A DNA stretch of 64,000 nucleotides from Runella sp. CRIBMP (lineage in GTDB: Bacteria; Bacteroidota; Bacteroidia; Cytophagales; Spirosomataceae): the NCBI RefSeq assembly GCF_009905605.1, contig NZ_JAAAKZ010000015.1:62001-126000 (forward strand), read 5' to 3'. Under the pieces are notes generated by a model, which saw only the letters and a program-made list of their open reading frames with translations, was not told the origin of the DNA and did not search any database. Positions 9,059 to 17,239 of the stretch are shown piece after piece; the stretch's first letter is position 1, and every line of letters starts with the position of its first letter. The position numbers and the translations under genes were made by a program.

Positions 9059-10708
9059 ATGAAAGTTAGGATTGATAGAAAAGCTAGAAAATTTATTCTG
9101 TCAATCCTGACTCCTGTTATTAGTTTAAACTCAATACATTTTACCTCTTTGAAGCAGCCCAATTTACCAACTGTTGTAAACTTTTTTACCAAACCTTCCC
9201 AAACAAATTGGATTGTTTTTTGTCTGATTACCTGTTTGATTATTGGAAGATGGCTCATTGTAAGCGAAGGCGAATACGATGAAGATGAAAGTACCTGGAT
9301 TGCCTCGGCGCTCACGGTGTTGCAGTCGTCAGAAAAATGGTGGACCCTTTTCAACTACAGCGACAGCCGCCCTTTAACCGTATTACCCTTGGTGGCCGCT
9401 GGTTTGTTAGGAATAAAACAAGGGTATCTGATGGCCAAACTCATTGGTGTCTTGTTCTGGGCGGGGAGTGTCTTTTTTTTATTCAAAGCATTTTCAGTGT
9501 ATATTAAGCCCAATAAAGCGTTATGGTATATTTTGCCGTTAGCCCTCTATTTCGGCACCACCTGGAACCCTGGCTTTGTCTCTTACAATTCCGAGCACTT
9601 CTGCATATTTTTATTGACGTTGGGTCTGTGGCTCTACTGTAAGTTAGAAAAGACAGGGCATCTCAATGCGTGGGAAACTTGCCTACTCGGGTTCAGTCTT
9701 GGGCTATTACCATTTGCTAAATTTCAGGCCATTCCGTTGGGGTTGGTGACGGCAGGTTTTGCGCTGGGCTTCTTCATTTACCAACGCCAATGGCGGTACG
9801 TGGCGTTATTGACCGCGGGCGGAATTTTCCCTACGCTGTTGGTCAATATTTTCTATTTTCTTCACAATGATATTAATTCATTTTGGCAAGATTATTTCTG
9901 GAATCTTTTCTTTTATTCGTATACCACCACGTTTTCAAAAGTCCCGCTCAGTGAGCGTTTCAATTTGGGTCGAGGGCTACATTTTATATTTTACAGCAAA
10001 CACGTCGCTCTCTATTTTTTGGGACAATTTACCTTGATTGTCGGCGGGTTGATGAGTTTGATTATGTTTTCTCGAAAACAAACAAACACTCCTTTCCGAC
10101 TGATTACTTTCGGCTTTTTGTACTTACTAGCCGCCATTTATGCCATACTGCAATCGGGCAATATGTTTATGCACTATCTACTTTTCTTGGTAGTACCGTT
10201 GCTGTTTCTGACCTTTGTCGTCGTGGAGTTTCTTTCCACTAATCCTACCTTTGGAGTACGTTGGTTACTTTTATTTGCTGGACTTCAGAGCATTGCCAAT
10301 CTGCTGTCGTACCAGCATATTTATCACCGGCAGCCCGAGTCTTCCATTACAGAAGCCCTGCAAAAACACCAACAAAAAGGGGATAAATTAGTATTGTGGG
10401 GATGGGCCGACCGCTTTTTTTTAAGTACGGGTATGCCACAGGGAATCAGAACTGCTCACACCTTCAATGCCTATCTGCCAGGCCCGCACCAGCCGTATCG
10501 GCTGCAACAGGTCATCAAAGACATGGAAGATAATCGACCTGCTTTATTTGTTGATATTGCCGTTCAACATTTATCGTCACAGTGCGACACTACCTACCGC
10601 CACTATCGTTTTCCAGCATTAAAGACATATATTTCACAGCATTACCAACTGGTTCAAACCGTAGACAGCGTTCTGATTTATCGAAGACGGGCGTCAACCT
10701 CAAAGTAA
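9059..10708 (+). CDS. Multi-pass membrane glycosyltransferase (GT-C type, ArnT/GT39-like)
   Basis: 549 residues with about 10-11 hydrophobic segments from residue 50 to 430 and a soluble C-terminal part of roughly 110 residues. The first long loop holds EGEYDEDESTW, placed like the acidic catalytic motif of GT-C transferases that use polyprenyl-linked sugars. The soluble tail (LVLWGWADRFFLSTGMPQGIRT) resembles tails of dolichyl-phosphate-mannose-type transferases. Substrate unknown. The first 45 residues are basic and poorly matched to the family, so the start may be too far upstream, though no later ATG fits well. Confidence 0.7.
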   Translation: MKVRIDRKARKFILSILTPVISLNSIHFTSLKQPNLPTVVNFFTKPSQTNWIVFCLITCLIIGRWLIVSEGEYDEDESTWIASALTVLQSSEKWWTLFNYSDSRPLTVLPLVAAGLLGIKQGYLMAKLIGVLFWAGSVFFLFKAFSVYIKPNKALWYILPLALYFGTTWNPGFVSYNSEHFCIFLLTLGLWLYCKLEKTGHLNAWETCLLGFSLGLLPFAKFQAIPLGLVTAGFALGFFIYQRQWRYVALLTAGGIFPTLLVNIFYFLHNDINSFWQDYFWNLFFYSYTTTFSKVPLSERFNLGRGLHFIFYSKHVALYFLGQFTLIVGGLMSLIMFSRKQTNTPFRLITFGFLYLLAAIYAILQSGNMFMHYLLFLVVPLLFLTFVVVEFLSTNPTFGVRWLLLFAGLQSIANLLSYQHIYHRQPESSITEALQKHQQKGDKLVLWGWADRFFLSTGMPQGIRTAHTFNAYLPGPHQPYRLQQVIKDMEDNRPALFVDIAVQHLSSQCDTTYRHYRFPALKTYISQHYQLVQTVDSVLIYRRRASTSK

Positions 10709-10773
10709 TGGGTATGTAAAAAATTCCTCAAAATTTTGCTACTTTGCAAACTCAACCCACCTAAGTTGAAACA

Positions 10774-10781
10774 TATCTTTG
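10774..10781 (+). promoter_or_regulatory. Putative -7 element (TATCTTTG) of fbaA
   Basis: TAnnTTTG match 38 bases before the fbaA ATG. No TTTG stands at the ideal -33 distance. Confidence 0.4.
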
Positions 10782-10819
10782 TTTAACTAAAATTTTTTCC
10801 CAAAAAAGACAATTTTACC

Positions 10820-11899
10820 ATGAGCGAAATCATAACCCGCTTTAAATCAGGAGTAGTAACGGGCGAAGGTGTCAGTGAAATCTTCCGTCATGCCAACGAA
10901 AATGACTACGCACTTCCCGCGGTCAATGTCGTAGGTACCAACTCCATCAATGCCGTCTTGGAAACTGCCAAGAAAGCTAACTCCCCTGTCATCATTCAGT
11001 TTTCCAACGGAGGCGGTATTTTCTACGCTGGCAAGAGCCTTTCAAACGCCAATCAACAGGCCGCTATTGCAGGTTCTATCTCGGGTGCAATGCACGTACA
11101 TCAAATGGCAGAGTTGTATGGCATTCCCGTGATTCTGCACACTGACCATTGCGCCAAAAAACTATTGCCTTGGATTGACGGTTTGCTCGATGCGGGCGAA
11201 AAGTATTTTGACCAATATGGTAAGCCTTTGTACAGCTCACACATGCTCGACTTATCGGAAGAGCCTCTTGAAGAAAATATCGAGATTTGCGCCAAGTATT
11301 TTGAGCGTATGGCCAAAATCGGCATGACCCTCGAAATCGAATTGGGCGTAACAGGCGGCGAAGAAGACGGCGTTGATAACTCCGACGTAGACAGCGCTAA
11401 ATTATACACGCAACCCGCCGAAGTAGCGTACGCTTACGAAGAATTAAGCAAAATCTCTAGTCGTTTCACTATCGCAGCGGCTTTCGGAAACGTACACGGT
11501 GTATACAAGCCCGGTAACGTAAAATTGCAACCCATCATCCTGAAAAACTCACAGGATTATATTCAAGAAAAATACAATACGGGGGCGCTTCCCGTCAACT
11601 TCGTGTTCCACGGAGGTTCGGGCAGTACGCGTGAAGAGATTCGTGAAGCCATCCAATACGGTGCCATCAAGATGAATATCGACACCGATATGCAGTGGTC
11701 AACGTGGGAAGGAATCCTGAAATATTACAAAGACAAAGAAGGATACTTGCAAACACAGCTCGGAAATCCAGAAGGACCAGACTCTCCCAATAAGAAATAT
11801 TACGACCCGCGCGTATGGCTTCGCAAAGGAGAAGAGAGCATGTCTCAACGCCTCATGGTAGCTTTCGAAGACCTAAATTGTATCAACAGATTGGTATAA
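10820..11899 (+). CDS. fbaA: Fructose-bisphosphate aldolase, class II
   Basis: 359 residues, the length of the E. coli FbaA type. It cleaves fructose 1,6-bisphosphate to dihydroxyacetone phosphate and glyceraldehyde 3-phosphate in glycolysis and gluconeogenesis. Visible motifs: zinc-site HTDHCAKK, ELGVTGGEEDGVDN, HGVYKPGNVKL, FHGGSGST and the substrate loop NIDTDMQWSTWEG. It stands alone with its own promoter-like element and a strong terminator. Confidence 0.96.
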   Translation: MSEIITRFKSGVVTGEGVSEIFRHANENDYALPAVNVVGTNSINAVLETAKKANSPVIIQFSNGGGIFYAGKSLSNANQQAAIAGSISGAMHVHQMAELYGIPVILHTDHCAKKLLPWIDGLLDAGEKYFDQYGKPLYSSHMLDLSEEPLEENIEICAKYFERMAKIGMTLEIELGVTGGEEDGVDNSDVDSAKLYTQPAEVAYAYEELSKISSRFTIAAAFGNVHGVYKPGNVKLQPIILKNSQDYIQEKYNTGALPVNFVFHGGSGSTREEIREAIQYGAIKMNIDTDMQWSTWEGILKYYKDKEGYLQTQLGNPEGPDSPNKKYYDPRVWLRKGEESMSQRLMVAFEDLNCINRLV

Positions 11900-11921
11900 T
11901 TAATGGCGCGATTTTTGTACC

Positions 11922-11960
11922 AAAAAGGCAGTAGAAAAAATAATTTCTACTGCCTTTTTT
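11922..11960 (+). terminator. Rho-independent terminator of fbaA
   Basis: 16-base arms 11922-11937 and 11944-11959 pair perfectly (core AAGGCAGTAGAAA) around a 6-base loop, followed by a T-rich run. Confidence 0.9.
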
Positions 11961-11989
11961 CTTTTCTCAAATTTCATTTATTTTAGTGC

Positions 11990-13072
11990 ATGAACGACCC
12001 TATACTCCAGTATTATTTACCCCATCAACTTTCTCCTAAACGACTCGACCGTTACTTGGCGTCAGGCTGGTTTCGGACGGTAAATATGCTGTTCAGAGCT
12101 AAGGTGACATGCTTCGACAACGATATTTGCGCGCCCATCAATATCCGCATAAAACTGTCAGAACACGAGCATTCTAAGCGTTTACGTAAGTTGTTGAGCC
12201 GCAATGGAAAGCTTTTTCGGCACGAAATTCGCAAAGCGACCATCACGCGGGAGAAAGAAGAACTTTTTCACCAGCACCAACGCCGCTTTAGAAGTTTTTT
12301 GAGTAATTCTTTGGAGGAATTTCTGGTTTTAACGCCTCGTTTTGAAACCTACGAAGTGGCCGTTTACGACGACGACCGGCTCATAGCCATCAGTTATTTT
12401 GACCAAGGCGAAAACAGTTTGATGAGTTTGTTGGGGCTTTTTGACCCAGGGTATTCATCATACAGCTTGGGAATATATACCATGTTGCTCGAAATAGAAT
12501 ATTCCAAAGCGACCGACCGCCAATGGTACTATCCGGGATACGTTCACGAACGCCCTTCGATTTATGATTATAAACTTAGGCTTGGAAAAGCGGAAATTTA
12601 CGACTGGAACACCAAGCGTTGGTTACGCCACGTCGACCCACACAAACAACCCAACTGGGCCGACCACATCAAAAACCGAACCTTTGCTCTTGAGCAGGCC
12701 CTTGAAAGGGTAGGTATTGGGTTTCAGCGAAAAGTGTACCTATTTTTTGGGTGGCACTATTTTAATTCTCTTTACGAGCAGCTTTTTCATTGCCCGCTGA
12801 TGCTTCTTCTGCCCGATGGCCGGGCTGTAGCTTATGATGTTGAGAAAGACCAGTACATCTGTGCAAAGCTGGAAATTTACGTGCCTTTCAGAGACATTCA
12901 AATGACCCTCGCCCCTGATTTTGACCCTTCGATGCACCACATTGACGTAATGCGCGTGGTGGAAATATCGCACAAAACCTCCAGCGCAGCCGATATGAGT
13001 CGGTTTGTTTGGGATACTACTTTCCCTCATCAGGAAGTGAGTTGGTGGGTCAAAACCCGTTTGATGAATTAA
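11990..13072 (+). CDS. Arginyl/leucyl-tRNA--protein transferase-like (Ate1/Bpt family)
   Basis: 360 residues. The N-terminal part (LPHQLSPKRLDRYLASGWFR ... INIRIKL ... HSKRLRKLLSRN) follows the pattern of the ATE N-terminal domain, including the final RN. Only scattered cysteines (CFDNDIC) remain of the usual CxxC-type cluster. The middle (ISYFDQGENSLMSLLGLFDP then SLGIYTMLLEIEYSKA and WYYPGYV) matches the GNAT-like ATE C-terminal core. Members add an amino acid from aminoacyl-tRNA to protein N-termini in the N-degron pathway. A further 120 residues follow the core. The gene is convergent with a LytTR regulator, three bases apart. Family assignment is good; substrate and activity are inference. 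Confidence 0.7.
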   Translation: MNDPILQYYLPHQLSPKRLDRYLASGWFRTVNMLFRAKVTCFDNDICAPINIRIKLSEHEHSKRLRKLLSRNGKLFRHEIRKATITREKEELFHQHQRRFRSFLSNSLEEFLVLTPRFETYEVAVYDDDRLIAISYFDQGENSLMSLLGLFDPGYSSYSLGIYTMLLEIEYSKATDRQWYYPGYVHERPSIYDYKLRLGKAEIYDWNTKRWLRHVDPHKQPNWADHIKNRTFALEQALERVGIGFQRKVYLFFGWHYFNSLYEQLFHCPLMLLLPDGRAVAYDVEKDQYICAKLEIYVPFRDIQMTLAPDFDPSMHHIDVMRVVEISHKTSSAADMSRFVWDTTFPHQEVSWWVKTRLMN

Positions 13073-13075
13073 GTT

Positions 13076-13831
13076 TTACATATCTAGCCACTTCTTGAAT
13101 ACTTCAGCTTTTTCTCGACTCACATAAATATCGTCATCATCTCGGTAGCGAAGTTTGATTTTCAGCCGCCCGTTGAAATGAGGCTCGATGCGCTCGATAG
13201 ACGGCAATTGGGCTAGATATTTGCGGTTGATTCGAAAAAAAAGCGCAGGATTCAGCTTTTGTTCCAGCTCATCAAGCGTCTCGTCTACGTAGTACTTTTT
13301 TTGTTCTTTCGTCACCAAAAACACTACCTTATCCTCGGCGTACAGATAGGCCACATCACCGGTTTCCACGATGTCAAATCGGGCACCCGCTTTCAGCAAA
13401 AATCGGGTTTTCCAATCCGTTTTTTGACTCAACAAAGCATCCAATACTTTTCCGATTTGGGTCTGAGAAGTGGCCCCTTTTTGGGCTTTTAGCTTTTCCA
13501 GCGCGGCCTCCAATTCGTCTTTTTCCACGGGTTTGAGCAAATAATCAACGCTGTTTACCTTAAACGCCCGAATGGCGTACTCGTCGTAGGCAGTGGTAAA
13601 AATAATCGGCGCTGAGACATCGGCCTGTTGAAAAATCTCAAATGAAAGGCCATCAGCCAGTTGAATATCCATCAAAATTACATCGGGCTGCGGGTGTTCG
13701 TTCAACCACTTTACGGCACTACGTACGCTTTCCAATTTGCCCAGAATTTCGGCCGTCGGCTCCAGTGATTTCACCAATGATTCGATACGTTTGGCCGCCA
13801 ACGGCTCGTCTTCAAGAATTAATATTTTCAT
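13076..13831 (-). CDS. LytTR family response regulator
   Basis: 251 residues. A receiver domain occupies residues 1-115 with acidic ED at 7-8, phosphoacceptor D55 in LMDIQ, T80 in FTTAYD and K100 in LLKP. It is followed by a linker and a LytTR DNA-binding domain (about 145-250) with YVSREKAEVFKKWL at the end. It is encoded directly after its partner histidine kinase (46-base gap), so the two form one operon. Targets are not known; they may include the small secreted genes at 15146-16416. Confidence 0.92.
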   Translation of the reverse strand: MKILILEDEPLAAKRIESLVKSLEPTAEILGKLESVRSAVKWLNEHPQPDVILMDIQLADGLSFEIFQQADVSAPIIFTTAYDEYAIRAFKVNSVDYLLKPVEKDELEAALEKLKAQKGATSQTQIGKVLDALLSQKTDWKTRFLLKAGARFDIVETGDVAYLYAEDKVVFLVTKEQKKYYVDETLDELEQKLNPALFFRINRKYLAQLPSIERIEPHFNGRLKIKLRYRDDDDIYVSREKAEVFKKWLDM

Positions 13832-13877
13832 TTCGAGAGAATAAATTCGTTTTATAAAGTTGATTTACCACATTTTG

Positions 13878-14936
13878 TCAAACAAAAGGAATCTTAACTT
13901 CAAAGATTTGGTCGTCTTCGATTACTTGCACTTTTTGGGAGGTAAGCAAAGCATAGCGGCTTTTCAAGTTTTTAAGCCCGATACCCGTCGAATCGAGAAA
14001 CTGCTTATTTTTGGGTTGGAAATTATTCTGCACCACCACGCCATCTTGCACGGCGTATACTTCTACTTTGAGGGGTTTCTCGGAAGAACATTCGTTGTGT
14101 TTTAGGGCATTTTCGACCAATGTCAGTAGCCCTTGGGTCACGATTTGCCGGGGCCATTCGTCCTTCGGGATGTCAATACGGTAGGATAAATTATCCCCAA
14201 AACGCATTTTATGAATGAAAAGATAGGCTTCCACAATTTTAAGTTCCGTTCCCAAATCCACCGTAACACGGTCGTTGTTCTGGAGATTGTACCGAAAAAC
14301 TTTGGAAAGCCTTTCTACCAAATTGACGGCATTTTCGGGGTCTTCGGGAATCAGCGCGCTCAAAATATTCAATGAATTAAACAGAAAATGCGGATTCACC
14401 TGATTTTTGAGCGTGTCGTATTCAGCCTTCAACAACGCCTGATTGAGTTGTTGTTCTTTCAACAGAGCGCTTCGCCAACGATCTACCAACGCCCGAATCA
14501 TGTAAACCGAAGTAAAAGCAAACGTCATCAGAATATAAATCATTCCGCTCGATAAATACGCCCGCAAAGGATAGCGTTCACCCTTAATCGTTTGCATTAA
14601 AAACATCATGCTGTTTCCCACCACTAGTGCCGTGATAACTACACACAACGCATAGACTCCGAGCGTTTTTTGGACACTCCAATCGGCTGCTTGTCGGATA
14701 AGCAACGGCATCAAATAACTCTGCACCGACCCAATCAGGAAAGAAGAAACCGTAATGGCAATCACCCAATCCCAGCGAATTTCTCCCGTTTTTAGGTTGG
14801 TATTCAAAAACAGGATAAGCAAGGCGCTGACCGACCACGTAACTACTTCAACCCAATTTACTTGAATTTTCATGGGAGAATCACTTGATAAAACATTCAT
14901 TTGAAGCGAAAGTAAACGATTTATCTTTTTATTCAT
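13878..14936 (-). CDS. LytS-type sensor histidine kinase
   Basis: 352 residues with four predicted membrane segments (about residues 30-150), then the His-kinase domain with KNQVNPHFLFNSLN (phosphoacceptor H183) and an HATPase region (LVENALKHNECS, then STGIGLKNLKSRYALL). There is no separate sensor domain, so the membrane part probably senses. ATGs at 14900 and 14873 are alternative starts. Operon with the LytTR regulator downstream. Confidence 0.9.
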   Translation of the reverse strand: MNKKINRLLSLQMNVLSSDSPMKIQVNWVEVVTWSVSALLILFLNTNLKTGEIRWDWVIAITVSSFLIGSVQSYLMPLLIRQAADWSVQKTLGVYALCVVITALVVGNSMMFLMQTIKGERYPLRAYLSSGMIYILMTFAFTSVYMIRALVDRWRSALLKEQQLNQALLKAEYDTLKNQVNPHFLFNSLNILSALIPEDPENAVNLVERLSKVFRYNLQNNDRVTVDLGTELKIVEAYLFIHKMRFGDNLSYRIDIPKDEWPRQIVTQGLLTLVENALKHNECSSEKPLKVEVYAVQDGVVVQNNFQPKNKQFLDSTGIGLKNLKSRYALLTSQKVQVIEDDQIFEVKIPFV

Positions 14937-15092
14937 GGTCAGTAGGCATTAAAAGTTGGCCGATTTAGCTTCTTACAAAACTTTTAATGATTTATAGCCC
15001 TTTAACTTCATCACAAAGGAAGCCCATTCCGTACATTTTATAAATCCAATTCTGACCAAACAACGGATGACCAGAGTGAGACCAATAAAAAA

Positions 15093-15112
15093 GGCGATGC
15101 AAACGCATCGCC
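15093..15112 (-). terminator. Terminator of the small secreted gene cluster
   Basis: GGCGATGC (15093-15100) pairs with GCATCGCC (15105-15112) over a 4-base loop. Read on the minus strand it is followed by a run of T, just after the stop of the gene at 15146. Confidence 0.85.
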
Positions 15113-15145
15113 CTCTCGCAAGATATGATTGTTGGGTGCTGAAAT

Positions 15146-15538
15146 TTACAAAACCGTCACTACGCGCTGGGTCTCAACTTTCTGAGAAGTCAGGTTCAGT
15201 TTTTTTACCACGCGGTCTTTGCCCGAAGAAATTTCCAACTGATACACGCCATCGTTCAAGTCTTTCACATCGATTTTGGCGGCATACGCTGATTCTTTTT
15301 TACCGATGGTTTCGGTAAAAAGCACCACTCCGTCGGTATTGCGTAAGGTGATGTATACTCGGTCAGTGGTGTTTTTCTTAACAGCCACCCGGAGGTTGGC
15401 ATCGGCAGAAACATAAGTGCTTGATTCAAATGCGGGTACGGGGCGATTATCTTTCGATTTTTCATCGGTGGGGTGAGCAAAAGCGACCGTAGTACCAAGC
15501 GCCAAAGCGCAAACGAGTGATTTGATGATTGTTTTCAT
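15146..15538 (-). CDS. Small secreted beta-sandwich protein, copy 1 of 3
   Basis: 130 residues with a signal peptide (MKTIIKSLVCALALGTTVAFA). The mature part is one beta-rich domain with RVAVKKNTTDRVYITLRN and DLNDGVYQLEISSGKDRVVK, a pattern that recalls Ig-like or type IX C-terminal-domain-like folds (GVY.LEI). Closely related to the next two genes upstream. No catalytic residues evident. Last gene of the cluster, followed by a terminator. It is preceded by the shared ACAGCCA element. Function unknown; likely periplasmic or surface-exposed. Confidence 0.8.
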   Translation of the reverse strand: MKTIIKSLVCALALGTTVAFAHPTDEKSKDNRPVPAFESSTYVSADANLRVAVKKNTTDRVYITLRNTDGVVLFTETIGKKESAYAAKIDVKDLNDGVYQLEISSGKDRVVKKLNLTSQKVETQRVVTVL

Positions 15539-15554
15539 GATTTTTGTTTTTAAA

Positions 15555-15570
15555 AATTGGCTGTTGTAAT
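15555..15570 (-). promoter_or_regulatory. ACAGCCA element before copy 1
   Basis: Minus strand reads ATTACAACAGCCAATT, about 17 bases before the ATG at 15538. The same core occurs before the other two paralogues. Confidence 0.5.
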
Positions 15571-15587
15571 TGATATAAAAAAGGGAA

Positions 15588-15995
15588 CTAATTTACAGTG
15601 ATGGAGCGCTGCGTTTCTATTTTAGAAGACGACAGGTTTAAGCGTTTTACTACGCGGTCTTTGCCCGTCGAAATCTCCAGTTTATACGCACCGTCGGTCA
15701 AGTCATTGACATTTATTTTGGCCGCGTACGACATTTCATTTTTGTTAATGGTCTCGCTGTAGAGAACGGTGTTACCAGCATCACGTAGTGTGATGTATAC
15801 TCTTTCGGGGGCATTTTTCTTAACCGCCAACCGAATGGCCGCATCTTTGGTGATGTATGCACTCGTTTCAAAAGTGATGGCAGTACGGTTTTCCGTTTTT
15901 TTGTTTCCAACGGTTGGGGTATTTCCAGGGTTGGCCACGACGGCGGTTGAAGCAAATGACAATGCACTTACGAGCAGTATGGTGAAGGATTTCAT
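15588..15995 (-). CDS. Small secreted beta-sandwich protein, copy 2 of 3
   Basis: 135 residues; signal peptide MKSFTILLVSALSFASTAVVA. The mature part is close to copy 1: ETSAYITKDAAIRLAVKKN, PERVYITLRD, DLTDGAYKLEISTGKDRVVK, and the end SKIETQRSITV. The pair with copy 1 is a recent tandem duplication; copy 3 is more diverged. Preceded by the ACAGCCA element 12 bases before its ATG. Function unknown. Confidence 0.8.
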   Translation of the reverse strand: MKSFTILLVSALSFASTAVVANPGNTPTVGNKKTENRTAITFETSAYITKDAAIRLAVKKNAPERVYITLRDAGNTVLYSETINKNEMSYAAKINVNDLTDGAYKLEISTGKDRVVKRLNLSSSKIETQRSITVN

Positions 15996-16005
15996 GGTCT
16001 TGATT

Positions 16006-16020
16006 AAATGGCTGTAATGT
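16006..16020 (-). promoter_or_regulatory. ACAGCCA element before copy 2
   Basis: Minus strand reads ACATTACAGCCATTT, about 11 bases before the ATG at 15995. Confidence 0.5.
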
Positions 16021-16026
16021 AAATAA

Positions 16027-16416
16027 TTATTTGTTTAATTGGACGCTACGCTGAAAAGTAACTTCCTCTTTGGAAGACTTGATGCTTACTTGCTTTTCAA
16101 TCTTTTCGTTACCTGAAACAATCTCCAAAGTGTAGTCTCCGTCTTTGAGATTGCTTACATCAAAGCGACCGTCAAATTTTTCTGACTTCTTGGTCATAAA
16201 CTCTTCGTGGACTACATTTTTCTTAGCATCGCGCAGGACAATGACCGCACTTTGACCCGTGCCTTTGCGAACTGCCAACTGAATTTTGGCTTCTTTGGTC
16301 GTAAATACGCCTATTTGTAAAGGCTTGGCTTTTTTGTCTTCGGTTGGATCTGATGCAAAAGCAACGGATGAGGTAAGCGCTAAAGCGCAAGCGAGCGAAG
16401 TGATGAGAGTTTTCAT
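16027..16416 (-). CDS. Small secreted beta-sandwich protein, copy 3 of 3
   Basis: 129 residues; signal peptide MKTLITSLACALALTSSVAFA, almost the same as in copy 1. The mature part keeps the motif order (KIQLAVRKGTGQSAVIVLRD, DLKDGDYTLEIVSG-like, and EVTFQRSVQL at the end) but is the most diverged and lysine-rich. First gene of the set in transcription order. Its leader contains an ACAGCCA element and a short GC hairpin (TGCGG-atcg-CCGCA, 16433-16446). Function unknown. Confidence 0.8.
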   Translation of the reverse strand: MKTLITSLACALALTSSVAFASDPTEDKKAKPLQIGVFTTKEAKIQLAVRKGTGQSAVIVLRDAKKNVVHEEFMTKKSEKFDGRFDVSNLKDGDYTLEIVSGNEKIEKQVSIKSSKEEVTFQRSVQLNK

Positions 16417-17239
16417 GATGTTTTAGCTGTATTGCGGATCGCCGCACCGTTTTGTTTTAAATTGGCTGTTGTAATTAATTTGTTTTCTAATGCTGTAAGG
16501 TACTCTAATGCTGAACTACTGATTATTTTTTAATGGCTGTTAATTACTGACGGTAAACGAGAACTTTTGTTAATGGCTGTTGGTATCTCTTTTCCTGAAT
16601 GATGATACAAAGTTGCTTGTTTTATCTGGTACTATGCAATACAAAGTACATGAGAGGCACATAAACTTGATGAATGGCAAACTACCTTATGAACTTGGTT
16701 TGTGATGGAAGTGCGTAGAACAAAAAATTGTTTTCATGACTGTAAGAAAATGTTTTTAAGATGGCTGTTAGTGAATACTTGCGTTGGTGCAAAAGGTTAC
16801 AAATAATTTTCAATGTATTTATTTCAAATGCTGTGCCAGACAAAATAAAAGTGACAAATATTTAATAATCAAACACTTACTATTTTTTACTTTTTAAGCA
16901 ACTGTCCGATTTCGAACATCCTATTCAACAATTTCGGACAATCAGCATTCTTTTAAATCAAGGTTAAACTTTGCTTTGCGACAAATACAACTTAATGATG
17001 CAAATGTATAATCAAACGTTGCATCAAAGAATAAAAAAGTGTTAAATCATCTTAAATAAGGGATGAAACGCACGAAATATCGTTCGGGACGTAGGAACAT
17101 TTTATCTAAAACCTCAAATAAGAAAAAGAACGACCTCTTCAATTACGCCACAACGCTCCCCAACATAAGGGGAACGTTGTAAAATTTTCAATCTGTATCT
17201 GTTATTGTTCAACAATGACAATGACTACAGTCAGCAGCA
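16417..17239. other. 823-bp gene-free AT-rich region with repeated ACAGCCA elements
   Basis: No convincing gene. On the minus strand, ACAGCCA cores are at about 16459-16477 (before copy 3), 16530-16547, 16570-16583 and 16758-16775, with weaker relatives near 16488 and 16830. A minus-strand TACATTTG (17001-17008) with TTTG 16 bases further upstream (17025-17028) is a possible promoter, which would give a very long leader for the cluster. On the plus strand a 34-codon frame starts at 16761 and shorter ones start at the other copies, all beginning Met-Ala-Val, but none has other support. A hairpin (ACAACG/CGTTGT outer and TCCCC/GGGGA inner, 17150-17180) follows the haloperoxidase gene and may be its terminator. 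Confidence 0.6.
17150..17180. terminator. Possible terminator of the haloperoxidase-like gene
   Basis: ACAACG-c-TCCCC pairs with GGGGA-a-CGTTGT around a 7-base loop. It lies 60 bases past the stop of the minus-strand gene. No long T-run follows on that strand, so the function is uncertain. Confidence 0.45.
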
